A stretch of DNA of 64,000 bases from Halospina sp040196175 (GCF_040196175.1 NZ_JBEFNF010000001.1:310001-374000), one strand, 5' to 3'. Numbered from the stretch's first letter, positions 1 to 8,335 are shown. Notes: generated by a model from the sequence alone, not told the origin. Made by a program: numbers and translations.

Positions 1-518
1 ATGAAGTTGTGCCCGCGTCCGTGAACATTTCCACAATGCAGTTCCGGCGCCGCAACTTCGTGGAGGACATCGAGAAGATTCTTGAGGAAACCGGTCTGCC
101 GGGCCACCTGCTTGAGCTGGAGGTTACCGAGGGGGTTCTGCTGGATGATGCGCATGAGACCATTGAGCTGATGAGCCGGCTTGCGGGGCTGGGAGTCAGC
201 GTATCCATTGACGACTTCGGTACCGGCTACTCCAGTCTCCGATACCTGCGGGACCTGCCCGCCAGCAAGATCAAACTCGACATCTCTTTCATTCGCGACA
301 TTCTTACCAATCCCGACAACATGGCGATTGTCCAGGGCATTATTACCATGGCGCACCACATGGGTCTCAAAGTAGTCGCAGAGGGTGTTGAGACTGAGCA
401 ACAGCGCGATGACCTCATCACCCGCGGCTGCGACATAGCGCAGGGTTTTCTGTTTTCCCCGGCTGTGCCGCTTGGCGAACTTGGGGCGCTGCCTGCCCGG
501 TTTGCTGATCGGCGTTGA
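1..518 (+). CDS. EAL-domain c-di-GMP phosphodiesterase, C-terminal part (5' end outside window)
   Basis: This is the C-terminal part of an EAL domain, which hydrolyses cyclic-di-GMP to pGpG. The reading frame is open from the first bases of the window (codons from base 3), so the start and probably sensory or GGDEF domains lie to the left. Visible family motifs are ELEVTE (the conserved metal-binding E), DDFGTGYSSL, KLDISFI (the general-base Lys region) and EGVET near the end. Together they suggest a catalytically competent domain. The gene ends with TGA, and a PAS-PAS-GGDEF cyclase follows on the same strand after about 115 bases, so opposing c-di-GMP activities sit side by side. The GTG at base 9 is an internal codon, not a credible start. 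Confidence 0.9.
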   Translation, partial: EVVPASVNISTMQFRRRNFVEDIEKILEETGLPGHLLELEVTEGVLLDDAHETIELMSRLAGLGVSVSIDDFGTGYSSLRYLRDLPASKIKLDISFIRDILTNPDNMAIVQGIITMAHHMGLKVVAEGVETEQQRDDLITRGCDIAQGFLFSPAVPLGELGALPARFADRR

Positions 519-633
519 GCCGTTTAGGTTTAATAACCGGTTTAGAGCCACATTACGTATTATCCACACTTTGAACGGGGAGTAGCTTCTGTAGGGTGAA
601 TAGTTTGATGGATCCCGGTTTTTGGAGTGAGGT

Positions 634-1947
634 ATGGGGCAGTCCCGGATTTTTGGAGATCGAATTTCCGCCCTTGAGACCATTATCGATGTTGCTGAGC
701 TTGGAACCTGGATGTGGAACGTGCAGACCGGTGAAACCGAGTTCAACGAATACTGGGCTCAGATGCTGGGATATACGCTCCACGAACTCGCACCGACATC
801 CATCCAGACCTGGCTCGATTTCCTTTATGAAGAGGATCGCGGCGTATCGGAAAGAGCGCTGAAAGCGCATTTTGAGGGAGAGTCGTCCGTCTACGACTGC
901 GAGGTACGGGTATATCATCGTGATGATCGGTTGATTTGGATCCGGGATTTTGGCCGCGTGATCAGCTGGACGCCTCAGGGTGAGCCGGAATGGGTGAGCG
1001 GGGCCCACTTGGATATTACCTCCCAGAAAGAGATTGAGCAGAGTCTTCGCCGTGAGTCTGAAGCCAATCGCGAGCTTGTACAAACGCTCGAAAAAGCCCA
1101 GGAAATCGGCAACCTGGGTTACTGGAAAGCAAGCCTTGAGACGGGCGAGTTGTACTGGTCGAACAAGGTGTTTGAAATATTCGGCGTTACGCGCGAGACG
1201 ATTGTTCCGTCGGTTGCCGCGTTCAAATCCTTTGTTCATCCGCAAGATCTGGCCCAAGTGGAGGCGAGTGAGGAGCGGGCCAAGCAGACAGGACTCCACG
1301 ACGTGGAACACCGGATCATTCTGCCGGATGGCGCTATCCGATGGGTCCATGAGCGGGCAGACTACACACCGGTGGGAGAGGATAAGGTTCTGATCGGTAC
1401 TGTCAGAGATATCACCGAGCAGAAAGAGCAGGAAGAGCTGCTCCGGCATATGTCGCTGACCGACCCGCTAACCCAGATCAACAATCGTCGGGTTTTCATG
1501 GAGCGCCTTCATGAAAGTCATGAACTGTTTCAGCGTCGGGGTATCCCTGTAGCAGTAATCATGTTCGATATCGATCATTTCAAGATCGTTAATGACACCT
1601 ACGGCCATAGCGCGGGTGACGCGGTTATCCAGAGTGTTGCTCAGACCCTGTCGGACAGTGTTCGTGAGAGTGATCTACCCTGCCGTCTTGGTGGCGAAGA
1701 ATTCGGTCTGTTACTGCCGGGGACTGGCTTTGCTGAGGCCTGTCGGCTGGCGGAGCGCCTGCGGGTGGAAATCTCGCAGCACTGGTATCCACTGGCTGAT
1801 GGAGGGGGCTTTCGCGTAACGGTGACCGCTGGCATCAGTTCATTGAGTGTAAATGATCAGAGCCCCGAGCAGGTACTCCAGAGAGCTGATGCGGCGCTCT
1901 ATCGTGGCAAGGCGGCTGGTCGGGACAGGGTCAGGAAACAGCGGTGA
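634..1947 (+). CDS. PAS-PAS-GGDEF diguanylate cyclase
   Basis: Predicted soluble diguanylate cyclase of 437 residues that makes c-di-GMP from two GTP. Two PAS/PAC sensor modules (about residues 10-135 and 150-270) precede a GGDEF domain (about 280-437). The second PAS ends in the typical GTVRDITEQKEQEE linker, followed by the DPLTQINNR entry motif of GGDEF domains. The active-site signature is GGEEF at residues 353-357, a catalytically accepted variant. RESD at 344-347, five residues upstream, fits the RxxD product-inhibition I-site, so activity is probably feedback controlled. There is no membrane segment or signal peptide. The ATG is preceded only by a weak purine stretch (GGAGTGAGGT). The PAS ligand cannot be read from sequence. 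Confidence 0.93.
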   Translation: MGQSRIFGDRISALETIIDVAELGTWMWNVQTGETEFNEYWAQMLGYTLHELAPTSIQTWLDFLYEEDRGVSERALKAHFEGESSVYDCEVRVYHRDDRLIWIRDFGRVISWTPQGEPEWVSGAHLDITSQKEIEQSLRRESEANRELVQTLEKAQEIGNLGYWKASLETGELYWSNKVFEIFGVTRETIVPSVAAFKSFVHPQDLAQVEASEERAKQTGLHDVEHRIILPDGAIRWVHERADYTPVGEDKVLIGTVRDITEQKEQEELLRHMSLTDPLTQINNRRVFMERLHESHELFQRRGIPVAVIMFDIDHFKIVNDTYGHSAGDAVIQSVAQTLSDSVRESDLPCRLGGEEFGLLLPGTGFAEACRLAERLRVEISQHWYPLADGGGFRVTVTAGISSLSVNDQSPEQVLQRADAALYRGKAAGRDRVRKQR

Positions 1948-1966
1948 GGTTGTGAGTGACTGTTGG

Positions 1967-1990
1967 CATTTAGAGCAAAAGCTCTAAATG
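1967..1990 (+). terminator. Hairpin after the GGDEF gene, probable terminator
   Basis: CATTTAGAGC and GCTCTAAATG form a perfect 10-bp stem around an AAAA loop, starting 20 bases after the cyclase stop codon. The following U-tract is weak (TTCTAGAC), so termination may be incomplete. It separates the c-di-GMP genes from the lipid operon that begins at 2060. Confidence 0.5.
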
Positions 1991-2059
1991 TTCTAGACAG
2001 TCGATCCCCCGATGGTGTATCAAGGGCTTCAAACAAGAGCCTGACGGGAGAACCATCAC

Positions 2060-3673
2060 ATGCGACGCTGGAATGGCTGGGGGGATGCCAGCTTCCATCT
2101 GCCGTTACCGCCGCCGGGGCAGGATTTTCTGAAAGCCCGCATCGGAAGCGCAGCGCCATTGGCCGAAGCCGACTTTGAACAGGTGTGTGCACGGGTTCCG
2201 GAGTCCCGCATTCCGCAGAACCCTGGCGTTTACACGGACGCTGAGACACGTGTGCGTCATGCCCGTGGGCAGAGCCTCTCCGACTGGCTCGCCATGCGCA
2301 GTGGTGAGTTCGGTATTTTTCCGGATGCGGTCGCGCTGCCTGAGCACAGCGACGAAGTCACGCAACTGCTTGAATGGGCCAGAGAGCAGGACCTGGTTGT
2401 GATTCCCTACGGTGGCGGTACAAGCGTTGCAGGCCATATCAACCCGGAGGCCTCTTCCAGGCCCGTTCTCACGCTCTCGCTGGAGCGCATGACTCGCCTT
2501 CTGGATCTGGATGATGAGAGCCAGATCGCCACGTTTGGTGCTGGCACGCCAGGGCCGCTGGTCGAGGCGCAACTACTGGCCCGGGGCTATACCCTTGGCC
2601 ACTTTCCCCAATCCTTTGAGCTGTCCACTATTGGTGGCTGGGTTGCCAGCCGGTCCAGTGGGCAACAGTCCCTGCGTTATGGGCGGATTGAGCAGCTCTT
2701 TGCCGGTGGTCGCGTTGAGACCTTCAGGGGCAGCTGGACTATTCCGGCTTTCCCGGCCTCCGCGGCCGGTCCCGATCCACGGGAGATGCTACTGGGATCG
2801 GAGGGACGCTTCGGGGTCATCACCGAGGTGAAGGTGCGTGTCACGCCGGTGGCGGATCGCGAATCCTTTCATGTGCTTTTCTTTCCGGACTGGGAGAGAG
2901 CACGCCTGTGTGCGCGTCAGCTGGTGCAGAATCGAACCCCGCTGTCCATGCTGCGGCTGAGTAACGCGGTGGAGACAGCGACTCAGTTAGCTCTGGCTGG
3001 CCACCCCCGGATGATCGGTGCGCTGGCGCATTACCTGGATTGGCGCGGCGTGGGCAATGACAAATGCATGATGACCATCGGAGTCACCGGCACCCGATCC
3101 CAGTGCCGAACCGGGCTGCGAGAGCTGAAGCGGTTCAGCCGTCGTCATAATGGCGTCTATACCGGTACCTACCTTGGCCGAAAATGGGAAAAGAAACGCT
3201 TCACCATGCCCTACCTGCGCGAGACGCTCTGGGAGCAGGGGTACGCGGTGGATACGCTGGAGACCGCCACCGACTGGGACAACGTGGATGCCCTGATGAA
3301 CCGTATCGAGTCTACCCTGCGTGAGGGGCTTCAGGCCGAGGGGGAAACAGTGCATGTGTTTACGCACCTTTCCCACGCCTACGGCCAGGGCTGCAGCATC
3401 TACACCACTTATGTATTCCGGTGTGGCGACAACTACGAAGTGACCCATGAGCGCTGGGCGCGGCTCAAACGGGCGGCTTCGGAGGTTATCGTCAACAACC
3501 GGGGAACCATCAGTCATCAACACGGGGTGGGTAAGGATCATGCCCCTTATCTGCAAACGGAAAAGGGGCCGGTGACCGTTGGTATGCTGCATACTATGAG
3601 TCATTACATGGATCCGGAACAGCGTCTGGCTCCCGGGGTATTACTGCAGGGCGACCCGGAGGAGCACGTATGA
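2060..3673 (+). CDS. Alkyl-DHAP synthase (AGPS)-family FAD-dependent oxidase
   Basis: Flavoprotein of 537 residues in the VAO/AGPS superfamily. AGPS exchanges the acyl chain of acyl-DHAP for a fatty alcohol and creates the ether bond of ether lipids. The N-terminal MRRWNGWGD resembles the MKWNGWG opening of animal AGPS as I remember it. Further matches are the FAD-binding PYGGGTSVAG loop (from residue 116), STIGGWVASRSSG, GSEGRFGVITE (from 246) and HQHGVGK (486-492), which corresponds to the HHHGVGK active-site region of AGPS. No signal peptide is visible. The stop codon overlaps the start of the GlpD-family gene, and an FGGY kinase follows, so the three are almost certainly one transcript. 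Family membership is firm; true AGPS chemistry rather than another FAD oxidase reaction is inference. Confidence 0.85.
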   Translation: MRRWNGWGDASFHLPLPPPGQDFLKARIGSAAPLAEADFEQVCARVPESRIPQNPGVYTDAETRVRHARGQSLSDWLAMRSGEFGIFPDAVALPEHSDEVTQLLEWAREQDLVVIPYGGGTSVAGHINPEASSRPVLTLSLERMTRLLDLDDESQIATFGAGTPGPLVEAQLLARGYTLGHFPQSFELSTIGGWVASRSSGQQSLRYGRIEQLFAGGRVETFRGSWTIPAFPASAAGPDPREMLLGSEGRFGVITEVKVRVTPVADRESFHVLFFPDWERARLCARQLVQNRTPLSMLRLSNAVETATQLALAGHPRMIGALAHYLDWRGVGNDKCMMTIGVTGTRSQCRTGLRELKRFSRRHNGVYTGTYLGRKWEKKRFTMPYLRETLWEQGYAVDTLETATDWDNVDALMNRIESTLREGLQAEGETVHVFTHLSHAYGQGCSIYTTYVFRCGDNYEVTHERWARLKRAASEVIVNNRGTISHQHGVGKDHAPYLQTEKGPVTVGMLHTMSHYMDPEQRLAPGVLLQGDPEEHV

Positions 3674-5268
3674 CAGATTCGGTCGCAATCCGGGAGGAGC
3701 GCGTTGATGAGGCCGCGCTGGTGGCAGGGGATGACCCCTGGGATATGGTGATCATCGGTGGTGGCATTACCGGCGCCGGCATTCTTCGTGAGGCGGCTCG
3801 AGAGGGGTACCGCGTACTGCTGGTGGAACAACGTGACTTCGCCTGGGGTACCTCCAGCCGCTCTTCCAAAATGGTGCATGGAGGCCTGCGTTATCTGGCA
3901 AGCGGCGATTACCGCCTCACCCGGGATGCGGTGCAGGAGCGTGAGCGCATGATGAACGAAGCGCCGGGGCTGGTGGATAACCTCTACTACATCATGCCCC
4001 ATTTCCGCCGTCAGTTCCCGGGGCCCGGCCTGTTCGGAATGCTGCTGCGGCTCTATGATTTCCTGGCGCAGCGCCGTACTCGTCGTTTCTATCCCGGTGA
4101 ATCCGTTCTGCGCTGGGTGCCAGGACTGCGGCGCAAAGGCTTGCGTGGGGGGACCCGCTTTTCGGATGCGGTCACCGATGATGCCCGTCTGGTGCTTCGT
4201 ATTCTGCAGGAGTCGATGGCGGCGGGAGGCAGGGCGCTGAATTACGCCCGTGCCGAGTCCGTGACGCCTCCTGGCGATAGCCGGGAAGGGCATGTGATGG
4301 TGCATGATGAGCTCGCCAACAGGCGCTATGACGTGCATGCCCGTCACATTGTTCATGCGACCGGTGCCTGGACGGACCGGCTGCGCGGCCAGCTCGGAGC
4401 CGGCCAGCGCATCCGCCCGCTGCGTGGCAGTCACTTGGTTTTCCCGTTCTGGAAGCTGCCGGTCTCGGTGAGCCTGTCCCTGATTCATCCCCGGGATCAA
4501 AGGCCCATGTTCGTCTATCCCTGGGAAGGCGTGACGGTAGTGGGTACCACCGATCTTGACCACGATGAGGACCTCCAGAAAGAGGCCGTTCTGAGTCGGG
4601 ACGAAATGGATTATCTGCTGGAGGCGGTGCATGACGCCTTTCCGGACGCCCATCTGGCGAGTTCGGATCTGATCAGCACCTGGTCAGGGGTGCGCCCGGT
4701 GGTGTCCAACAGCGGAGAGCGCAAGACGGATCCCTCCGATGAGAAACGGGAACATGTGATCTGGAATGATCAGGGCGTGATCAGTGTTGCCGGTGGCAAA
4801 CTGACGACCTTCCGGCTGATTGCGCTGCAGGTTCTGGACCATGTGCGCACGGATAACGGCATTCGTCGTGAGCTGGATGACCGGGTTTTCTCGCCAGCAC
4901 CAATGAGGGCGCGGCCCAACGCTTTAACGGCATGGCAGTGGCGGCGATTGTGCGGCCATTACGGCAGTCGGGTGGCGGAGGTTCTGGAAGCCGGTCCGCT
5001 GATCCCTGTTGGCCATACGGATACGCTGCTGGCGGAGCTTGTCTGGAGCTGTCGCAACGAACAGGTTAGGCACCTTGACGATCTGCTGCTGCGCCGTACC
5101 CGGCTGGGGCTGCTGTTGCCGGAGGGCGGCGAGCACTGGCTCGCAACCCTCCGTGAGTATTGTCAGCCGGCGCTTGGCTGGGATGACAACCGCTGGCAGC
5201 AGGAGTGCACGCGTTATTGGAATCTCTGGCGTGACAGCTACCATCTGCCTCCGGAGCCCGTGGCGTGA
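3670..5268 (+). CDS. GlpD-family FAD-dependent glycerol-3-phosphate dehydrogenase/oxidase
   Basis: Protein of 532 residues related to aerobic glycerol-3-phosphate dehydrogenase, which oxidises sn-glycerol-3-phosphate to DHAP and passes electrons to quinone at the inner membrane. The N-terminus carries the FAD dinucleotide-binding fold VIIGGGITGAGILREAA (about residues 27-43), followed by the GlpD signature TSSRSSKMVHGGLRYL. SGVRPVV and VAGGKLTTFR occur in the second half, as in GlpD, and a C-terminal DAO_C-type segment follows. It overlaps the AGPS-like gene by four bases (ATGA) and the kinase gene by four bases (GTGA), so translational coupling is likely. Its product DHAP is the precursor of the substrate of alkyl-DHAP synthase. 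It may be a paralogue beside a canonical glpD elsewhere, which cannot be judged here. Confidence 0.88.
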   Translation: MTDSVAIREERVDEAALVAGDDPWDMVIIGGGITGAGILREAAREGYRVLLVEQRDFAWGTSSRSSKMVHGGLRYLASGDYRLTRDAVQERERMMNEAPGLVDNLYYIMPHFRRQFPGPGLFGMLLRLYDFLAQRRTRRFYPGESVLRWVPGLRRKGLRGGTRFSDAVTDDARLVLRILQESMAAGGRALNYARAESVTPPGDSREGHVMVHDELANRRYDVHARHIVHATGAWTDRLRGQLGAGQRIRPLRGSHLVFPFWKLPVSVSLSLIHPRDQRPMFVYPWEGVTVVGTTDLDHDEDLQKEAVLSRDEMDYLLEAVHDAFPDAHLASSDLISTWSGVRPVVSNSGERKTDPSDEKREHVIWNDQGVISVAGGKLTTFRLIALQVLDHVRTDNGIRRELDDRVFSPAPMRARPNALTAWQWRRLCGHYGSRVAEVLEAGPLIPVGHTDTLLAELVWSCRNEQVRHLDDLLLRRTRLGLLLPEGGEHWLATLREYCQPALGWDDNRWQQECTRYWNLWRDSYHLPPEPVA

Positions 5269-6824
5269 GTGTTGAGCCACTCATTCTCGCCATCGACAAC
5301 GGCACCCAGAGCACCCGGGCACTGCTGTTCAACAGCCGCGGTGAGCTGGTGGGTAAGGGGCGGGCGGAAATCGAGCCCTATCGCTCTCCCGAGCCGGGCT
5401 GGGCCGAGCAGGATCCGGCGTATTACTGGCAGAGCATTGGTCGGGCCTGTGCCCAGCTGTGGGCGAGCACTGATGCGGCGCCTGACGCTGTGGCCGGTGT
5501 GGCCCTGACAACCCAGCGCGGCACCGTTGTGAATTTGGATGCCAATGGCGAGCCTCTGCGTCCCGCCATTGTCTGGCTCGACCAGCGCCGTGCCTGTGGC
5601 CCGGTGCGTGTGCCGCCTCTCTGGCGTGTATTACTCAGGGCATCAGGGCTGTCTGAAACCATCCAGAAACTGGGAGAACAGGCTCAGGCCAACTGGATCG
5701 CCGAGAATCAGCCGGAGGTTTGGGCCCGGACCAGTCACTTTCTGCTGCTTTCCGGGTATCTCAACTGGTGTTTGACTGGGCGCTTTGTGGACTCCACCGG
5801 CAGTCAGGTGGGTTATCTACCGTTCAACTATAAGCATCACAACTGGTGCCGGCCGAATGATCTGAAGTGGCAGCTGATGGCTGTCAGGCGTGGCATGCTG
5901 CCAGAGCTGGTCCGGCCCGGGGAGCGTGTGGGCGAACTGACGCCGGAGGCGGCAGAGCTTCTGGGGCTGGCACCGGGTGTACCGGTGCTGGCTGCGGCTT
6001 CGGATAAAGCCTGCGAGATTCTGGGCTCAGGAGGTCTCACGCCGGATACTGCCTGCATGAGCTATGGCACTACGGCCACCATTAACACGACGAATCCGCA
6101 ATACGTGGAACCGACCCGTTTCCTGCCACCCTATCCCTCTGCGGTACCGGGCTGCTATTCCGGGGAAGTAATGATCTATCGTGGTTTCTGGATGGTGAGC
6201 TGGTTCAAACGCCAGTTCGGCCACCGCGAGCAAGCCCTTGCCGAGGAGCGGGGTGTCGCGCCGGAGGCGCTGTTCGATGAGCTGGTGCGTGAGGTGCCAC
6301 CTGGTTCCATGGGCCTGATGCTGCAACCGTACTGGTCGCCAGGCGTGCGCCAGCCGGGGCCTGAGGCCAAGGGCGCGATTATCGGCTTTGGGGACGTGCA
6401 CACTCGGGCTCACATTTACAGGGCTATTCTGGAAGGGCTGGCCTATGCTCTGCGTGAAGGCAAGGAGCGGCTGGAGCGGCGCAACCGTGTTCCGGTGCAG
6501 CGATTGCGTGTGGCTGGTGGTGGTTCCCAGAGTGATGAGGCGCTGCAGCTCACCGCGGACATCTTCGGTCTCCCTGCGGAGCGCCCGCACACCTGCGAGA
6601 CGTCCGGGTTGGGCGCGGCCATCAATGCCGCAGTGGGGCTGGGATGGCATGCGGATTACGATTCGGCGGTGGCAGCCATGACGCGGGTGGGCGAGCGGTT
6701 TGACCCTGAGCCTGATCGCCAGGCGCTCTATGATCGGCTTTACCGCGAGGTGTATCAGCGGATGTATTCAAGGTTATCGCCACTGTATCACCGCATCCGG
6801 GCTATTACCGGATATCCCGAGTAA
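5265..6824 (+). CDS. FGGY-family carbohydrate kinase (glycerol kinase-like)
   Basis: Sugar or polyol kinase of 519 residues with the ASKHA fold. The N-terminal phosphate-1 motif LAIDNGTQSTRALLF is clear, with VWLDQRRA near residue 105. GLGAAINAA near the C-terminus corresponds to the adenosine/phosphate-2 region of FGGY kinases. Substrate specificity within FGGY cannot be assigned from sequence alone. The operon with a GlpD-type dehydrogenase makes glycerol the most reasonable guess, giving glycerol-3-phosphate. The GTG start overlaps the previous stop. It is the last gene of the operon, and no plus-strand terminator with a T-run is visible after it; the hairpin at 6881-6901 has its U-tract on the other strand. 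Confidence 0.85.
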   Translation: MSVEPLILAIDNGTQSTRALLFNSRGELVGKGRAEIEPYRSPEPGWAEQDPAYYWQSIGRACAQLWASTDAAPDAVAGVALTTQRGTVVNLDANGEPLRPAIVWLDQRRACGPVRVPPLWRVLLRASGLSETIQKLGEQAQANWIAENQPEVWARTSHFLLLSGYLNWCLTGRFVDSTGSQVGYLPFNYKHHNWCRPNDLKWQLMAVRRGMLPELVRPGERVGELTPEAAELLGLAPGVPVLAAASDKACEILGSGGLTPDTACMSYGTTATINTTNPQYVEPTRFLPPYPSAVPGCYSGEVMIYRGFWMVSWFKRQFGHREQALAEERGVAPEALFDELVREVPPGSMGLMLQPYWSPGVRQPGPEAKGAIIGFGDVHTRAHIYRAILEGLAYALREGKERLERRNRVPVQRLRVAGGGSQSDEALQLTADIFGLPAERPHTCETSGLGAAINAAVGLGWHADYDSAVAAMTRVGERFDPEPDRQALYDRLYREVYQRMYSRLSPLYHRIRAITGYPE

Positions 6825-6875
6825 TCAGCGTTTCTGCGGGCATGGTGCGGGTAGGCTCTCCGGGTAGTTATCCAT

Positions 6876-6901
6876 AAAAAAGGCGGACCATGGGTCCGCC
6901 T
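6876..6901 (-). terminator. Rho-independent terminator for minus-strand transcription
   Basis: AGGCGGACC and GGTCCGCCT form a perfect 9-bp stem with a 3-base loop. The A-run at 6876-6881 becomes a U-tract only when read on the minus strand, so it stops transcripts arriving from the right. No convincing minus-strand protein gene ends here, which is part of the case for a small RNA. On the plus strand the 3' side is GAAGAAGAAG, so it is a poor terminator for the upstream FGGY kinase gene. Confidence 0.75.
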
Positions 6902-7029
6902 GAAGAAGAAGTCTTAGGGAAGAATGAAAAGCCTGAAAAATTCATAATCCCTGGGACCCTGTGCAGTTCCCGGTTGCCGGCGGAAGTACTACTTTTTCTC
7001 CCGCCCCGGGGGATACTGCTCAAATCCAC
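6876..7029 (-). ncRNA. Possible small RNA (minus strand), about 150 nt
   Basis: On the minus strand a CATAAT -10-like hexamer (7041-7036) lies about 150 bases upstream of a strong intrinsic terminator. The transcript would contain a GC-rich 5' part, then a CU-rich, probably unstructured segment (CTTCTTCTTC and neighbours, about 6900-6930) directly before the terminator, as in many base-pairing sRNAs. A CRP-like palindrome sits just upstream. No good -35 is visible. The 86-codon frame covering the region reads through the terminator and resembles no protein I know. This is an inference from layout only; no family match is claimed. Confidence 0.35.
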
Positions 7030-7044
7030 ATTTGGATTATGTTC

Positions 7045-7060
7045 TGTGATCTTTGTCACG
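7045..7060. promoter_or_regulatory. CRP/Vfr-like binding site
   Basis: TGTGA, six bases, TCACG fits the CRP/Vfr consensus TGTGA-N6-TCACA with one mismatch. It lies between the possible minus-strand small RNA and the lipoprotein remnant, so either could be the target. No expression evidence is available, and one such match could occur by chance. Confidence 0.4.
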
Positions 7061-7146
7061 TCTGTTGGGCGTTGGTGAGCGAACGTAACATTACGTAATG
7101 ACTGGTTTGCTTCGGAGTTTGTTGACATCGACGCCTTGGGGCGCCG

Positions 7147-7383
7147 GTGATTTCTGGACCGCTAAAGGATAGCGTCTACACGGATGAGGAACTCCCTCTG
7201 GAGAAAATTACTTTTTCCCCCCTGTTACTTCTGGCCGGTTGTTCCAAAGAGTCCCAGACTACCCTTTCCAACAATGAGAAAGAGATGCTGATAACCAATT
7301 TGATTGGCGGATCTGCCACTCTCTCCAAAGGTTGGTTGAAGAGGCTTCCTCAAAACAATACCAAATGGCTTCTCAGGTCGTGA
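7147..7383 (+). pseudogene. Small lipoprotein gene, apparently frameshifted at a C6 tract
   Basis: The frame ending at 7383 contains a textbook lipobox, LLLLAGC, followed by SKESQTTLSNNEKEM and about 30 further residues, but its own upstream residues are acidic and cannot form a signal peptide. In the other frame an ATG at 7184 encodes MRNSLWRKLLFPP, an ideal positively charged signal-peptide start, and then runs into a stop. Joining the two by a one-base shift at the T5C6 run (7212-7222) gives a perfect lipoprotein leader. It could be a pseudogene, a phase-variable gene, programmed frameshifting or a sequencing error. The mature peptide would be about 47 residues. Function is unknown. The ribosome site (AAAGGAT) lies rather far upstream of 7184. 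Confidence 0.4.
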
Positions 7384-8335
7384 CGTTAGGCCGCGCCCGT
7401 GTCAGCGTCCGCGACTGGCGGGCGTTGCCGAGACCTTCTTCTACCGCCGTTTCCACGGAATCGATTGCCGGAACCGCTTCCCTTTTGCTGGCGATGCAGA
7501 GGGTTGCGTCGGCTTCCACTGAAATGAAGCCACGGCTGGTCTTGAAGGCCTTGTGGTTGATGCCTTCGTGCAGGCGACGAAAAGCTGCCGGGCGGCAGTG
7601 GTCCGCGTCCGGGAAGTAGGCGATGACTGTATAGCGGTCATCGCCGACACGGCACAGGGCATCCAATGGGCGGATCAGGGAGGTCATCCGGCGTGCCAGG
7701 GTTTCCAGAAGTTCGCGCTGGAGTGGGCCGGGCAGCTCCCTGGTGTGGCGTTCCCAGTTGCGGATGCCGATGAGCAGGTAGCCCACAGCGCCGCCACGCG
7801 CTTCGGTGTGGTCCAGGGCCTGCTGCAGACGCTGGCGCGCGTAGCGCGTGTTCCCCAGTCCCGTTTCCGGATCCACAATGTTGTGCGTCTCCAGCTGGCG
7901 GTTTTCTTCCATGAGCAGCTGGTTGGTGTGAAGCAGGGTGTTCTGGCGTTCCACCAGTCTGTCCGCGGCAAAGACCCGGGGAACGAGTTGGCGGGTCATT
8001 TCGGACTTGTAGATGAAATCGTCCACGCCGCGGTCAAAGGCGCTGCTCAGCGCTTGTACGCTTTCCTTGCCGGTAAGCAGGATGGTGTAGGTGTAGTGGT
8101 TATTCTGTTCGTCCTGCTGACGGACCTGGTCGGTCAGCTCCAGCCCATCCATCTCCGGCATCAGCCAGTCTGCGATCAGTATGCTTGTGGGCTCCCTTTC
8201 CAGGGCTTCCAGTGCTGCTGGTGCTGAGTTGACGATCTGTAGATTGGTGTAACCCGCCTGTTTGAGGGTGCGGCTGATGATGGCGCTGCTGAAGCGGGCA
8301 TCGTCCACAACGAGAATGGGTAGTTCGGGCGTCAT
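7373..8335 (-). CDS. Response regulator with degenerate GGDEF domain
   Basis: Protein of 320 residues. An N-terminal receiver domain (about 3-125) has the acidic pair D11-D12, phospho-acceptor D56 in ADWLMPEMDG and the conserved Lys in LTGKES. A short coiled segment follows, then a GGDEF-like domain beginning DPETGLGNTRYA. The catalytic loop reads VGDDRY instead of GGDEF, so cyclase activity is unlikely; the domain probably acts as a GTP or c-di-GMP sensor, or by protein contact. No histidine kinase is adjacent. The gene is monocistronic on the minus strand, and its end overlaps the lipoprotein remnant by 11 bases. No clear ribosome site precedes the ATG. Confidence 0.85.
   Translation of the reverse strand: MTPELPILVVDDARFSSAIISRTLKQAGYTNLQIVNSAPAALEALEREPTSILIADWLMPEMDGLELTDQVRQQDEQNNHYTYTILLTGKESVQALSSAFDRGVDDFIYKSEMTRQLVPRVFAADRLVERQNTLLHTNQLLMEENRQLETHNIVDPETGLGNTRYARQRLQQALDHTEARGGAVGYLLIGIRNWERHTRELPGPLQRELLETLARRMTSLIRPLDALCRVGDDRYTVIAYFPDADHCRPAAFRRLHEGINHKAFKTSRGFISVEADATLCIASKREAVPAIDSVETAVEEGLGNARQSRTLTRARPNVTT

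Noticed and set aside
553..1449. 298-codon minus-strand frame across the PAS-GGDEF gene
   Set aside because: Antisense shadow of a coding gene with recognised domains on the plus strand.
3604..4653. 349-codon minus-strand frame across the GlpD-family gene
   Set aside because: Antisense shadow; composition is Arg/His/Gln-rich and without motifs.
6868..7128. 86-codon minus-strand frame
   Set aside because: It reads through the strong hairpin terminator at its 3' end and resembles no protein; a small RNA explains the region better.
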